Part shown: positions 10,017-18,734 of the stretch, in pieces
Position numbering within the stretch: the first letter of the stretch is position 1
Layout of the letters: each line of letters opens with the position of its first letter
NCBI GenBank assembly: GCA_051000345.1
Contig: JBPCOJ010000022.1
Span: 11,380-75,379 of the forward strand
Origin: JBHENC01 sp051000345
GTDB taxonomy: Bacteria > Acidobacteriota > Blastocatellia > Pyrinomonadales > Pyrinomonadaceae
Length of the DNA stretch: 64,000 bases
Direction: 5' to 3'
Notes under the pieces: model-generated
The model's input: only the letters and a program-made list of their open reading frames with translations
The model's database searches: none
Told to the model about the DNA's origin: nothing
Made by a program: the position numbers and the translations under genes

Positions 10017-11384
10017 ATGTCACATTCTCGCAGAGCCTTTTTGCAGCGCACGATGTGCGGCGCGCTCGGCGCGGCAGCCTTTACTTCCGGCCTGCAGCGC
10101 TTCGGCATGATTAACGCGCTCGCGCAATCGCAAACCGCCGCCGCGACGGATTACCGCGCGCTCGTTTGCATCTTTCTCTTCGGCGGCAACGATGCCAATA
10201 ACATGGTCATCCCTTACGATGGTTATGCGGATTACTCTAAGGTGCGCGGCGTCGCTGGCACAAGCGGCTCCATCGCAATCGCGCAGTCTGATTTGCTGCA
10301 AATCGCGCCGCCGAGCGGACAGGGCATCAAGTACGGCTTGCATCCGAATCTGCCGGAAATGCAAAATCTTTTCAACGGCGGAAAGCTTGCCGTGATGAAC
10401 AACGTAGGCACGCTCGTCGGGCCTGTCACGAGGGCGCAATATCTCTCGAACGCAGCGCGTCCCTATAATCTTTTTTCACACGCGGATCAGCAAACGCAGT
10501 GGCAGACTTCTATCTCCGCCAGCCCATCCGCGACGGGTTGGGCTGGACGCACCGCCGACCGTACCAAAAGCTTGAACGGCGCAACATCGTTTCCGATGAT
10601 CGTCTCTGTGGCGGGCGCAAGCGTTTTCACCAACGGCGTGCAGACGTATCCGATTGCGCTTACTCCCGGCAAAAGTTTCGGCCTTGAGGGTTTCGACCAA
10701 GCGCGCTACAACGCCGTGCAGCAATTGCTCACCATCGACCGGGATACGGCGCTCGTTGATCGCGCGAGCAATCTGACCGCGCAGGCCGTCGGCAATAGCG
10801 AAGTCTTGAACGCCGCCTTCAAGAGCGCCGCGACGCTGCAAACGGTTTTCCCGAACACGGGTCTCGGCAACGAAATGAAGCAGATCGCGCAGATTATCGC
10901 CGCGCGCAATTCGCTCGGCCTCAAGCGGCAAATTTTCTTTTGCTCGCTCGGCGGCTTCGACACGCACAATAACGAGCTTGCGACGCACCTCAGTCTCTAC
11001 ACTCAACTAAGCAAGGCGATGAAGGCTTTTTATGATGCGACGGTTGAACTGGGCGTCGCCGGAAACGTCACTACTTTTACGCAGTCGGATTTCGGGCGCA
11101 CATTCAAGCCAGCGGCGGGCGGCGGCTCGGATCATGCTTGGGGCAGTCATCACACGGTTATGGGAGACGCTGTGAGAGGCGGAGATTTTTACGGCAAGTA
11201 TCCGACGCTCGCGCTCGCCGGGCCAAACGATTCCGGCAGCGAAGGACGTTGGATACCGACTTCCTCAGTCGATCAATATGCCGCGACGCTTGCCACATGG
11301 TACGGCCTCGCGCCCGCCGATCTTCCCTTAGTCTTTCCGTCCATCGGGCGCTTCGATTCGTCCAACCTTGGTTTCATGGGATAG
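10017..11384 (+). CDS. DUF1501 family protein, Tat-exported
   Basis: The 455-residue product begins with SRRAFLQ, a good twin-arginine signal, followed by a hydrophobic stretch ending near ALAQ at residue 37. This suggests export in a folded state. DUF1501 hallmarks follow: LFGGNDANNMVIPYD, HPNLPEMQNLFNGGKLAVMNNVG, FSHADQQTQWQT and a C-terminal FGRTFKPAAGGGSDHAWG segment. The domain is distantly related to the alkaline phosphatase/sulfatase superfamily. It lies 9 bases behind the DUF1800 gene and is almost certainly cotranscribed with it. Its 3' end overlaps the convergent ksgA gene by 11 bases. Confidence 0.92.
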   Translation: MSHSRRAFLQRTMCGALGAAAFTSGLQRFGMINALAQSQTAAATDYRALVCIFLFGGNDANNMVIPYDGYADYSKVRGVAGTSGSIAIAQSDLLQIAPPSGQGIKYGLHPNLPEMQNLFNGGKLAVMNNVGTLVGPVTRAQYLSNAARPYNLFSHADQQTQWQTSISASPSATGWAGRTADRTKSLNGATSFPMIVSVAGASVFTNGVQTYPIALTPGKSFGLEGFDQARYNAVQQLLTIDRDTALVDRASNLTAQAVGNSEVLNAAFKSAATLQTVFPNTGLGNEMKQIAQIIAARNSLGLKRQIFFCSLGGFDTHNNELATHLSLYTQLSKAMKAFYDATVELGVAGNVTTFTQSDFGRTFKPAAGGGSDHAWGSHHTVMGDAVRGGDFYGKYPTLALAGPNDSGSEGRWIPTSSVDQYAATLATWYGLAPADLPLVFPSIGRFDSSNLGFMG

Positions 11385-12204
11385 CTTCTGCTTCGATAAC
11401 ACGCGCCAGCCTTAACCACTCGTCAAGCGCGAGAGTTTCGGCGCGGCGCTGCGGTTCAATCAGGGCGGCTTCAAGCACACGGCTTGAGCCGCCTTTTGCT
11501 TCGATCCGCACAGCAACGTCAGGCGGCGCTTGACGCAAATTATTAAAGATAGTCTTGCGTCTCTGCGCGAAACCTACGCTCACCGTTCGCCATAATAAAG
11601 TTTCATCCTCGATTTCAAGCGGCGCATCCGTGCGCATGTTCAAACGCGCGACTGTGCTCCAGACCTTCGGCACGGGACGAAACGCCGTCGGCGCTACATC
11701 GAAAAGCTTTTCGACTTCGCAGTAAGCTTCCACGAGCACGGAGAGATACCCGCGCTCGCTCGAACCGGGCGGAGCCATGATGCGTTCGACTACTTCGCGC
11801 TGTAGCATCAGGATCATCTCCGTAATGCAACGACGCTGTTCGATCAGGCGCTGAAGAATCGCCGTCGAAATGTTGTATGGAAGATTGGCAACAACGCGCG
11901 CCTTATTTGCAGGATGAATTGCCGCGCAGAAATCCATCGTCAACGCATCGCTTTCTATCAACGTGAAATTTGCGCGTGCTGCCATTTCTTCACGAAGCGA
12001 CTCGATAAGCTCACGATCAAATTCGACGGCAACAAGTCGGCAACCCTTTTCAGCGAGATGCTTTGTCAGCGCGCCGCGCCCTGCACCGATTTCAATAATC
12101 GTTTCGCCGCCGCGCGCGCTTGCCGCTTGGATGATTCGATCAATCACACGCTCATCGATTAGAAAATTTTGTCCGAAACTTTTTTTGGCGCGCGGTGGAT
12201 TCAT
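11374..12204 (-). CDS. rsmA: 16S rRNA (adenine1518-N6/adenine1519-N6)-dimethyltransferase RsmA/KsgA
   Basis: The 276-residue product dimethylates two adjacent adenines in helix 45 of 16S rRNA during small-subunit assembly, using SAM. It shows the family start KSFGQNFLIDERVIDRI, the SAM-binding motif EIGAGRGALT, the acidic VAVEFDRELI ribose-binding region and the catalytic NLPYNIS motif. Length is normal. It lies last in a minus-strand series behind ftsY and ribD, 60 bases after ribD, and converges on the DUF1501 gene with an 11-base overlap. Loss of this activity in other bacteria gives kasugamycin resistance; nothing here suggests loss. Confidence 0.96.
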   Translation of the reverse strand: MNPPRAKKSFGQNFLIDERVIDRIIQAASARGGETIIEIGAGRGALTKHLAEKGCRLVAVEFDRELIESLREEMAARANFTLIESDALTMDFCAAIHPANKARVVANLPYNISTAILQRLIEQRRCITEMILMLQREVVERIMAPPGSSERGYLSVLVEAYCEVEKLFDVAPTAFRPVPKVWSTVARLNMRTDAPLEIEDETLLWRTVSVGFAQRRKTIFNNLRQAPPDVAVRIEAKGGSSRVLEAALIEPQRRAETLALDEWLRLARVIEAEAIP

Positions 12205-12264
12205 TGTAAGGAGAAATTCTTCGGCGGAAGTCTGGAATTTCGGAAAAGTATGGAAGCCGGACGA

Positions 12265-13443
12265 TTAGTTGTTACCCTCTGTTGCCGGAAACGGATAGCC
12301 CGTAATTTCCAAATCGCCTTCGTGCTGCGTCCATTCGACATCCTTTAATTTCATTGCATCCTTGATGTGCGTTGCGCCTGTTCCGGCAATCGTGAGCGGT
12401 GCATCGTTGCCGCCAATAATAATTGGCGCGATGAAGAAACTCACCTTGTCAAAAAGCTTGGCATCAAAAAATGCTCCGGCGATTGTCGCGCCGCCTTCGA
12501 CCATCACGCTTTGAATCGAGCGGCTGCCGAGATAATCCAATACTGCCGTCAGATCACGCCCGCCGTTTCCCGTTTCGCGTATGATTTCAACACCGCGCTC
12601 TTGAAGAACGCGCGCCGTTTCATCGTTCGCATTTTCCGAAGCGAAGATTATTACAGAAGCTTCGCGCGCTGTTCGGGCGAGTTGCGAAGCGGGAGAAAGA
12701 CGCAAATCTTTGTCGAGCACGATGCGCGCAAGCGGAAGTCTGCGCGGAAGGTCGGAACGATCCGTGAGCAGCGGATTGTCCGCTAAGGCTGTGCCTGCGC
12801 CAACGAGTATCGCGTCGTATTCATGGCGCAATTCATGCACGCGGCGGCGCGATGCTTCGTTCGTTATCCAGCGCGAATCGCCCGTGCGCGTCGCCGTGCG
12901 CCCGTCGAGCGAGCAGGCGAGCTTGAGGTGAACGAAAGGGCGCGCGGTCTGCATGAAGTGAATATATTTTTCGTTGAGCCGTGTCGCTTCGCGCGCAAGA
13001 AGACCGACATCGACTTGAATGTTTGCGCGGCGAAGTTGCGCAAAGCCTTTGCCTGAAACCTTCGGGTTCGGGTCTTCGATGGGCGCGACGACGCGTGTTA
13101 TTCCGGCGTTGATGAGAGCAATCGTGCAGGGCGGCGTGCGTCCTTGATGCGCGTGCGGTTCGAGCGAGACATACGCGGTTGCTCCACGCGCTAGTTCCCC
13201 GGCTTGTTCGAGGGCGATGGTTTCGGCGTGCTTGACTTTATCGTACACATAATAGCCTTCGCCTAAAACTGCGCCGTCTGCTTCGCCTGCTTCGCGCGTG
13301 ATGACACAGCCGACGAGTGGGCTTGGGCTAACCTGCCCCAGCCCGCGCGCCGCCAGATCGAGAGCGCGTTGCATCATGCGTAGATCAAATGCGCTCCATG
13401 CGTCGGCGTTCGTTTCGCGCTTTGTTTCTGTTTGGCTTGGCAA
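12265..13443 (-). CDS. ribD: Bifunctional riboflavin biosynthesis deaminase/reductase RibD, variant zinc site
   Basis: The 392-residue product carries out two riboflavin steps: deamination of the GTP-derived pyrimidine and NADPH reduction of its ribose. The N-terminal deaminase half shows the HAE zinc motif and GRTPPC. The C-terminal reductase half shows LKLACSLDGRTA, WITNEASRRRVHELR, AILVGAGTALADNPLLTDR and a late VEGGATIAGAFF block. One oddity is that the usual EPC zinc ligand reads EPH (LEPHAHQGRTPPC), a Cys to His change made by a CAC codon. The start used is a TTG 10 bases after the ftsY stop, because the conserved FDLRMMQRALDLA segment begins soon after. It is cotranscribed with ftsY. 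Confidence 0.93.
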   Translation of the reverse strand: MPSQTETKRETNADAWSAFDLRMMQRALDLAARGLGQVSPSPLVGCVITREAGEADGAVLGEGYYVYDKVKHAETIALEQAGELARGATAYVSLEPHAHQGRTPPCTIALINAGITRVVAPIEDPNPKVSGKGFAQLRRANIQVDVGLLAREATRLNEKYIHFMQTARPFVHLKLACSLDGRTATRTGDSRWITNEASRRRVHELRHEYDAILVGAGTALADNPLLTDRSDLPRRLPLARIVLDKDLRLSPASQLARTAREASVIIFASENANDETARVLQERGVEIIRETGNGGRDLTAVLDYLGSRSIQSVMVEGGATIAGAFFDAKLFDKVSFFIAPIIIGGNDAPLTIAGTGATHIKDAMKLKDVEWTQHEGDLEITGYPFPATEGNN

Positions 13444-13453
13444 CTGTTATCTC

Positions 13454-14842
13454 TTAATCGAAGAGGCTGTTGACGTATTGCTCCGGGTCGAAGACGACTA
13501 GATCATCGACTTTTTCGCCGATGCCCGCGTAACGAATCGGCAAGTTGAGTTCTTTGGCAATGGCAACGGCGATGCCGCCTTTCGCCGTGCCGTCTAGTTT
13601 CGTTAAGACGATGCCGGTGACGCCCGCAACTTTCAAAAACTGTCTCGCTTGCTCTAATCCATTCTGGCCTGTCACGGCATCGACGACAAGCAAGGTTTCG
13701 TGCGGCGCGCCTTCGACTTCACGGTTTGCGACACGCTTCATTTTTTCGAGTTCAGCCATTAAGTTCGATTTGTTATGTAGGCGTCCGGCGGTATCGACAA
13801 TCAGCACGTCGGAATTGCGTGCCTTTGCTGCCTTGAGTGAATCGAAGAGAACAGCCGCCGGGTCTGTGCCTTGCTTTTGTTGAATGAGCGGGACGCCCGT
13901 GCGCTCTGCCCAGATAGCGAGTTGATCGGATGCGGCGGCGCGGAAAGTGTCTGCGGCGCAGATCAACACGTCATTGCCTTCGGCCTTGATGCGTTGGGCG
14001 AGTTTGCCGATGGTCGTGGTTTTGCCGACGCCGTTGACGCCGACGATCATCATCACATAAGGCGCAACATTTTCAGGAACGCTCGTTTCCGAAGCGACGC
14101 CTTTTTGCTCGGACGCTTTAAGGATCGAAAGCAGTTCGTTTTTGATCGCTTGCTTTAGAGCGTCGATGTCACCTATTTGCTGGCGCGCGATGCCGCGACG
14201 CACCGTGTCAAGAATGTGCAAGGTGGTCGGCACGCCGATGTCTGCGGCGATGAGCGCTTCTTCGAGTTCGTCTAAAAGCTCCGCGTCGATTTGTTTGCGA
14301 TTCTGAAAGACAGTGTCGATTCTGTCGGAAAGCGATTCGCGCGTGGCGGCGACGGCGCGGCGAAAGCGCGCGGCTAAGGCTTGTTCGAGAGCGGCTTGTT
14401 CGGCTTGTAATTCTTCGATGGATTTATCGAGGCCGAGAATCGAAGTCGAAAAAGGCGAGCGCGACGGCACTGCTTTGGCGGGCGGCGGTGTCGCCGGTTT
14501 GATCGGCTCACTCGCGCGATTGTCAATCGATGGAGTGGCAGGCCGGGACACAGGCGTTGTCGAACGCGCGGTGTCGGTTATTGATTGTGGCTCACGAACG
14601 GGTGCGGGCGTCGGCGCGGCTCCGGTTGAAGTAGGCTCTAGGGCAGGCATGTTTGGAATCGTCGGCGCGGCGTTCGGCTGTGAAAGGGCGGCGGGTCGTT
14701 CGAGCCTTGCCGTTGATTGAACAGACGCGGCTGGTTGGACGGGCGCGGATTGCGATTGTTCTTCGGTTTGCTTTGCGACTGGCTCGTTGAGTCCGAGCGT
14801 GACGAAGCGTTCCTTGTTTTTGCGTTTCCAGAAAAGTGCCAT
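13454..14842 (-). CDS. ftsY: Signal recognition particle receptor FtsY
   Basis: This 462-residue GTPase docks SRP-bound ribosomes at the inner membrane for co-translational insertion. Residues 1-150 form a low-complexity A domain rich in Pro, Ala, Thr and Ser, starting with the basic MALFWKRKNK. The N domain and the Ras-like G domain follow. The G domain shows the P-loop VNGVGKTTTIGKLA, the insertion-box DTFRAAASDQL, DTAGRL, TKLDGTAKGG and the closing GIGEKVDDLVVFDPEQYV. It is the first gene of a probable ftsY-ribD-ksgA unit; the 10-base spacing to ribD supports coupling. Confidence 0.97.
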   Translation of the reverse strand: MALFWKRKNKERFVTLGLNEPVAKQTEEQSQSAPVQPAASVQSTARLERPAALSQPNAAPTIPNMPALEPTSTGAAPTPAPVREPQSITDTARSTTPVSRPATPSIDNRASEPIKPATPPPAKAVPSRSPFSTSILGLDKSIEELQAEQAALEQALAARFRRAVAATRESLSDRIDTVFQNRKQIDAELLDELEEALIAADIGVPTTLHILDTVRRGIARQQIGDIDALKQAIKNELLSILKASEQKGVASETSVPENVAPYVMMIVGVNGVGKTTTIGKLAQRIKAEGNDVLICAADTFRAAASDQLAIWAERTGVPLIQQKQGTDPAAVLFDSLKAAKARNSDVLIVDTAGRLHNKSNLMAELEKMKRVANREVEGAPHETLLVVDAVTGQNGLEQARQFLKVAGVTGIVLTKLDGTAKGGIAVAIAKELNLPIRYAGIGEKVDDLVVFDPEQYVNSLFD

Positions 14843-14995
14843 GAACGATTAAAAGTCCTTGCTGATGAAAGCTTTTGATGTATGCGAAAGATTATAAGCG
14901 CAACTGCCGCCTTGCGACAAAAGCGCAGGCGGCAGATGTGTGAACGAGCGGCGTGGAAGACGAGTGTTTTTATCGAACGCCCTAAAGTAAACGAT

Positions 14996-15023
14996 AAGGC
15001 CACTCTTTAATTAGAGCGGCCTT
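14996..15023. terminator. Hairpin downstream of the helical-repeat gene
   Basis: Arms of 11 bases (14996-15006 and 15013-15023) match with one mismatch around a 6-base loop. On the plus strand the stem is followed by five T. On the minus strand, the direction of the gene ending at 15087, the following bases are only moderately T-rich. It lies 64 bases past that stop and ahead of ftsY, so it probably separates the two transcription units. Confidence 0.6.
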
Positions 15024-15086
15024 TTTGAAATGTGTCGTAAACAGATGTGCAACGAACGTTGCTGCGTTCGCGCCAATTTCCTTTGG

Positions 15087-17264
15087 TCAATTATCTCCTC
15101 TACTTAGATTAATGTTTCTTCCGGCGCCTTCGTTCGCTCCTTGATTGATTGCGTGCTGGGCGATTGACAGGTAAGCAAATAGACGTACTTCGGGTCGCTG
15201 CATTCTATCGGCGGTCGCTTTCGCGCGATCAAAATCGTAGATGGCGAATGTTCCAACGGTGGTAATCAATTGGGTTGCAATGTTGCCTAAAACATTTCCG
15301 TTCTGCATCAGCAGTTCTCCGTCTTTGAAAAACTGCTGCCCGAATCCGTTTAAGGGCATGGCCGCCGCGCTCATCTCGTTGAATTGATCGACGAGCGGCT
15401 CGATAATATCGAAGGCGCGCTTCGGCTCGAGCCGTATATAAGCGCGCCCGATCTCGAAGAGTGCAAACATCTGTTCCTGATCCTCTGCTCTTCCGCCGGT
15501 GCCGATCATGCCGCGAGCTTGCTCCAGCAGATTCAAGGCGGCATCGCGCTTTTGACCCGCTCCGATCTGGTTGACAAGCTGGACGAGCATCAGTGCGCGT
15601 TCCTTCGGCGTGCGAAGGGTATTGACGATGCGCAACGCGTCTTCGATTTTGCCGCCGCGCAGGGCGGCGTAGACGGATTGCTGTTCAAGGTTTTTCAAGG
15701 CTTGCTGACGCTGAACAGGATTCGAGACATGATCCGTCAAAATCTGCTTTGCGCGCGCCGCGTCTCCCGCCGCCGCCGCTTTGATTGCGACTTGCTGGTA
15801 GAGTTGTTCGCGTATCTCCGACGGAGCTTGATTGACGGATTCGAGAGCGGCGTCGAGAGAATTGTTGTTAAGCACGTCTTGATACTTTTGCCAGAGACGG
15901 CTTTGCGGGTCAGGCGGTGTGTTGAGTGCGATTGTTCGCTTCTGCACGAGAGACATTTTTCCGGGCGCGTACTTTTCCATTTCGGCAGTCATGGATTGAA
16001 GCGATGAAAGAATCATTTGGGCGGAGTTTCTTTCGGGTGAGTAAAAGTTGGTGGCGGGCGGCGTGTAGGCAAGTGCGGCGGTGAGCGCCTTGTTGAATAG
16101 CTCTCGATATTGCTGCTCGGTCAGCAAAGGTGGCTTCGATGCAACGGCAACTCCGTTAGCGGTTTCCTTGTTTGTCTGCGGCTGGCGAGTGATGCGCAAC
16201 AGATTAGCGATGAGGTTGGATGCTTCTTGATTCTTGAGCAGTTCTTCGTCTTGAAGTTTAGCGGTAATCTCGCTTGCCAGCTTGACGGACGCTTCGGGGC
16301 TGGTTGTTTGAAGTCGATTGAGCGTCTCAATCAAATTGTATGAGTAACCTTTGCCCAGATTCTCCTCGGCGATTTGGAGCGCGCGTTTCGGGTCTTTAGC
16401 TGCGATCTGGTTTGCCAGCGAAAGCTCGAACTGCACTTCTTGATTCTGCTGATTGCCGCCGCTGCGTCCGTCGTTGGGATCAGCGAGTAGGCGCGTCGAA
16501 CGCAGAAAGCCGAGAGCGAGTTCCGGGTCGCGCGTCGTTAAAGTCGTGAGCATCTCGCTGCGCAGTTGCACGGCGATTTGATAGCTCTGGTAGTAAGTTT
16601 GCTGGTCTTCAGTGTCAACATTCGCAAGATACTCTTTGATGCCAGCGGTGGCTTCATCGACAAGCTTTCTGGCTCTTTTTTCGTCGCCGCTCCAAAGCAG
16701 TTGCGCGGCTTGCATCTGTGCGCGCACGCGTGTCTCCGGCAAACGGATTCCTTGTAAGCCGTCGGCCACTTCCGCAAGCAGGGCGAGACCTTTATCTTTT
16801 ATCGCCTGTTTGTCCGCGCCCGATTGCAATTCCTGCTTTGTCGCGGCACGAAGATCGAGAATTTTAATTTCATAGCGCCCCGACGCGGTGTTTTCCTGTT
16901 GCTCAAGCGGCGCGACCTCGATGCGGTAAACGCCGGAAACTTTGGCGATCAAAGAAACGTTTTCAGGCCCGTCTGTGCCGTTCGGAGAATCGAATTGGCC
17001 GAGACGCTTGCCATCCGGGGCGAAGGTTCGGACGACGACATCGATGCCGCGTTGATCTACGACGAATTGTAGAAATTGATTTCGCTCAAGACTGACGCCG
17101 AAGGATTGCGTTTCGCCGCGTCCGATTGTGCGCTCGACAGCCGTTCCGTTCTGAAGCGTGGTGGACGGTGCGGTTTGCGCGTCAACGGCTCCACGAGCAG
17201 CCGCAGCAAGAGGGCATGTGAGCAGTGATAGTAAAAGAAGAAGCACGAATGTAAACAAAGGCAT
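15087..17264 (-). CDS. Secreted protein with N-terminal beta domain and long alpha-helical repeats, function unknown
   Basis: The 725-residue product begins with a clear signal peptide (MPLFTFVLLLLLSLL, cut near AAARGA). Residues 45-135 form a beta-rich PPC-like module: GRGETQSFGVSLERNQFLQFVV, then SGVYRIEVAPLE. Similar modules precede TPR or CHAT regions in other acidobacterial proteins. The rest is helical, with repeated ALxxLxxARG-type segments that resemble degenerate TPR or HEAT units (for example around residues 200-330 and 470-640). No catalytic motif is visible. It stands alone between hairpin 14996-15023 and a divergent lipid gene pair. A periplasmic scaffold or binding role is plausible but unproven. 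Confidence 0.8.
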   Translation of the reverse strand: MPLFTFVLLLLLSLLTCPLAAAARGAVDAQTAPSTTLQNGTAVERTIGRGETQSFGVSLERNQFLQFVVDQRGIDVVVRTFAPDGKRLGQFDSPNGTDGPENVSLIAKVSGVYRIEVAPLEQQENTASGRYEIKILDLRAATKQELQSGADKQAIKDKGLALLAEVADGLQGIRLPETRVRAQMQAAQLLWSGDEKRARKLVDEATAGIKEYLANVDTEDQQTYYQSYQIAVQLRSEMLTTLTTRDPELALGFLRSTRLLADPNDGRSGGNQQNQEVQFELSLANQIAAKDPKRALQIAEENLGKGYSYNLIETLNRLQTTSPEASVKLASEITAKLQDEELLKNQEASNLIANLLRITRQPQTNKETANGVAVASKPPLLTEQQYRELFNKALTAALAYTPPATNFYSPERNSAQMILSSLQSMTAEMEKYAPGKMSLVQKRTIALNTPPDPQSRLWQKYQDVLNNNSLDAALESVNQAPSEIREQLYQQVAIKAAAAGDAARAKQILTDHVSNPVQRQQALKNLEQQSVYAALRGGKIEDALRIVNTLRTPKERALMLVQLVNQIGAGQKRDAALNLLEQARGMIGTGGRAEDQEQMFALFEIGRAYIRLEPKRAFDIIEPLVDQFNEMSAAAMPLNGFGQQFFKDGELLMQNGNVLGNIATQLITTVGTFAIYDFDRAKATADRMQRPEVRLFAYLSIAQHAINQGANEGAGRNINLSRGDN

Positions 17265-17524
17265 TTGAGGAACTCCTTTTATAAACCCTCGGCGTAGCGC
17301 GAAGGTGTCGGCAACATCATTACACGAAAGTTCCGGTGAATGCCAGTAGAACTAAATCCGCTCCGTGTGTCTTATTAATCCTGCGCCCTGCTGCAAAGTT
17401 CTCCACTAAATTATCCTGAGCGGGCAAGGATTTTCGCAGGCGCGTGTCTGGCATCGTGCTTGCAGTTGAGGCTCAAAGCAATTGAGTGGATTTGTGATTA
17501 TATTTTTTTGAACGGGTCGTAAAG

Positions 17525-18208
17525 ATGGAAATCAATGCTTCATGTGATGCCGAGCGTCAGCAGACGAGCGTGCTGGCTCCCTTTGAAAGAGTTGCGCTGC
17601 AATGGCTCGCGCGGCGTATGCCTACGCGTGTAAATTCGGATCACCTGTCCCTCATCGGGCTGGTGTCGATGTTCATGGCGGGCGCGTGCTATGCCGCGAG
17701 CAGGCGGAATCCGGCGTGGCTTCATGTGGTCAATCTTTTTTTAGCGCTTAACTGGTTCGGCGATAGTCTCGACGGCACGCTGGCGCGTTACAGAGACCGT
17801 CAGCGCCCGCGTTACGGGTTTTATGTCGATCATATTATAGATACTTTCGGCGCGATGTTTTTGATCTACGGGCTGGCGCTCTCCGGTTATATGACCGAAA
17901 GAGTTGCCATGTGGTTGCTGATCGTCTTTTTCATGATGGCGATCAATGCGTATTTAGCGACGTGTGCGCTCGGCGTATTTCGTATTTCTCACTGGAAATT
18001 GGGGCCTACCGAAATACGTCTGCTGTTGTGCATCGGGAACATCGCGCTGCTTTATCATCCGCACACGCGCATACGAGGCCACGTTTATTTGCTTTACGAT
18101 GTCGGCGGCGTCATCGCCATCATCGGCATGGCCTCGATGCTGATCGTGTCATCCATCAAAAACACGCACACGCTTTATCATTCGGAAGCCTATCTGCTAA
18201 AGCGCTGA
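17525..18208 (+). CDS. CDP-alcohol phosphatidyltransferase family protein
   Basis: This 227-residue membrane protein transfers a phosphatidyl or related group from a CDP-alcohol to an acceptor alcohol. The complete family signature is present around residues 79-106: D-x2-D-G-x2-A-R-x8-G-x3-D-x3-D, reading GDSLDGTLAR then GFYVDHIID. About six hydrophobic segments fit the family fold. Its substrate (glycerol-3-phosphate, inositol-phosphate, serine or other) cannot be read from the motif. A GtrA-type membrane protein follows directly, so the pair may modify or move a lipid-linked product. Confidence 0.9.
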   Translation: MEINASCDAERQQTSVLAPFERVALQWLARRMPTRVNSDHLSLIGLVSMFMAGACYAASRRNPAWLHVVNLFLALNWFGDSLDGTLARYRDRQRPRYGFYVDHIIDTFGAMFLIYGLALSGYMTERVAMWLLIVFFMMAINAYLATCALGVFRISHWKLGPTEIRLLLCIGNIALLYHPHTRIRGHVYLLYDVGGVIAIIGMASMLIVSSIKNTHTLYHSEAYLLKR

Positions 18209-18267
18209 CGCGGACCAAGTGGAATGTTGACGCGTTGCTGAATTTTACCGTTCCGTTTTCGGTTCAA

Positions 18268-18681
18268 ATGGCGCATTGGATTAAGTTCAACATGGTGGGC
18301 GCGCTCGGCTTTGTGGTGCAATCCGCCGCGCTCTATGCGCTAACGCGCGGCACGCATCACATACATTATTTGCTGGCGACTGTGATGGCGGTAGAGTTGG
18401 CGGTGCTGCACAATTTCGTGTGGCATCAACGTTGGACGTGGAAGCATAGACACTGCTCCACGACTACTGCAGTTCTGCGCCGACTGGCGAAATTCAACGT
18501 CACGAACGGTTTTATTTCCATCGTCGGAAATCTGCTTTTTATGAGCGTGTTTGTCGGATGGCTCGGGCTGGCAATCAACAGCAGTAACCTGATTAGCGTT
18601 GCCGCTTGCTCGCTATGCAATTTTATTCTCGCCGACAGAATCGTGTTCGATGAATCTATCTCAACCGAATACGCGGAATAG
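18268..18681 (+). CDS. GtrA-like membrane protein
   Basis: This small polytopic protein belongs to the GtrA/DPMS family, which assists transfer or flipping of polyprenyl-linked sugars. Four hydrophobic segments are visible, starting with IKFNMVGALGFVVQSAALYAL and ending with SLCNFILADRIVF, both typical of the family. The frame is open far upstream inside the previous gene. I chose ATG 18268 because it lies just before the first conserved segment, giving 137 residues, the usual length. A TTG at 18235 is an alternative. It is probably cotranscribed with the CDP-alcohol phosphatidyltransferase 60 bases upstream. Confidence 0.85.
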   Translation: MAHWIKFNMVGALGFVVQSAALYALTRGTHHIHYLLATVMAVELAVLHNFVWHQRWTWKHRHCSTTTAVLRRLAKFNVTNGFISIVGNLLFMSVFVGWLGLAINSSNLISVAACSLCNFILADRIVFDESISTEYAE

Positions 18682-18734
18682 TTTTTGCGACTTACGCCGC
18701 GCCCTCATTCATAAAGCGCCGTTCGATCCCGGCG

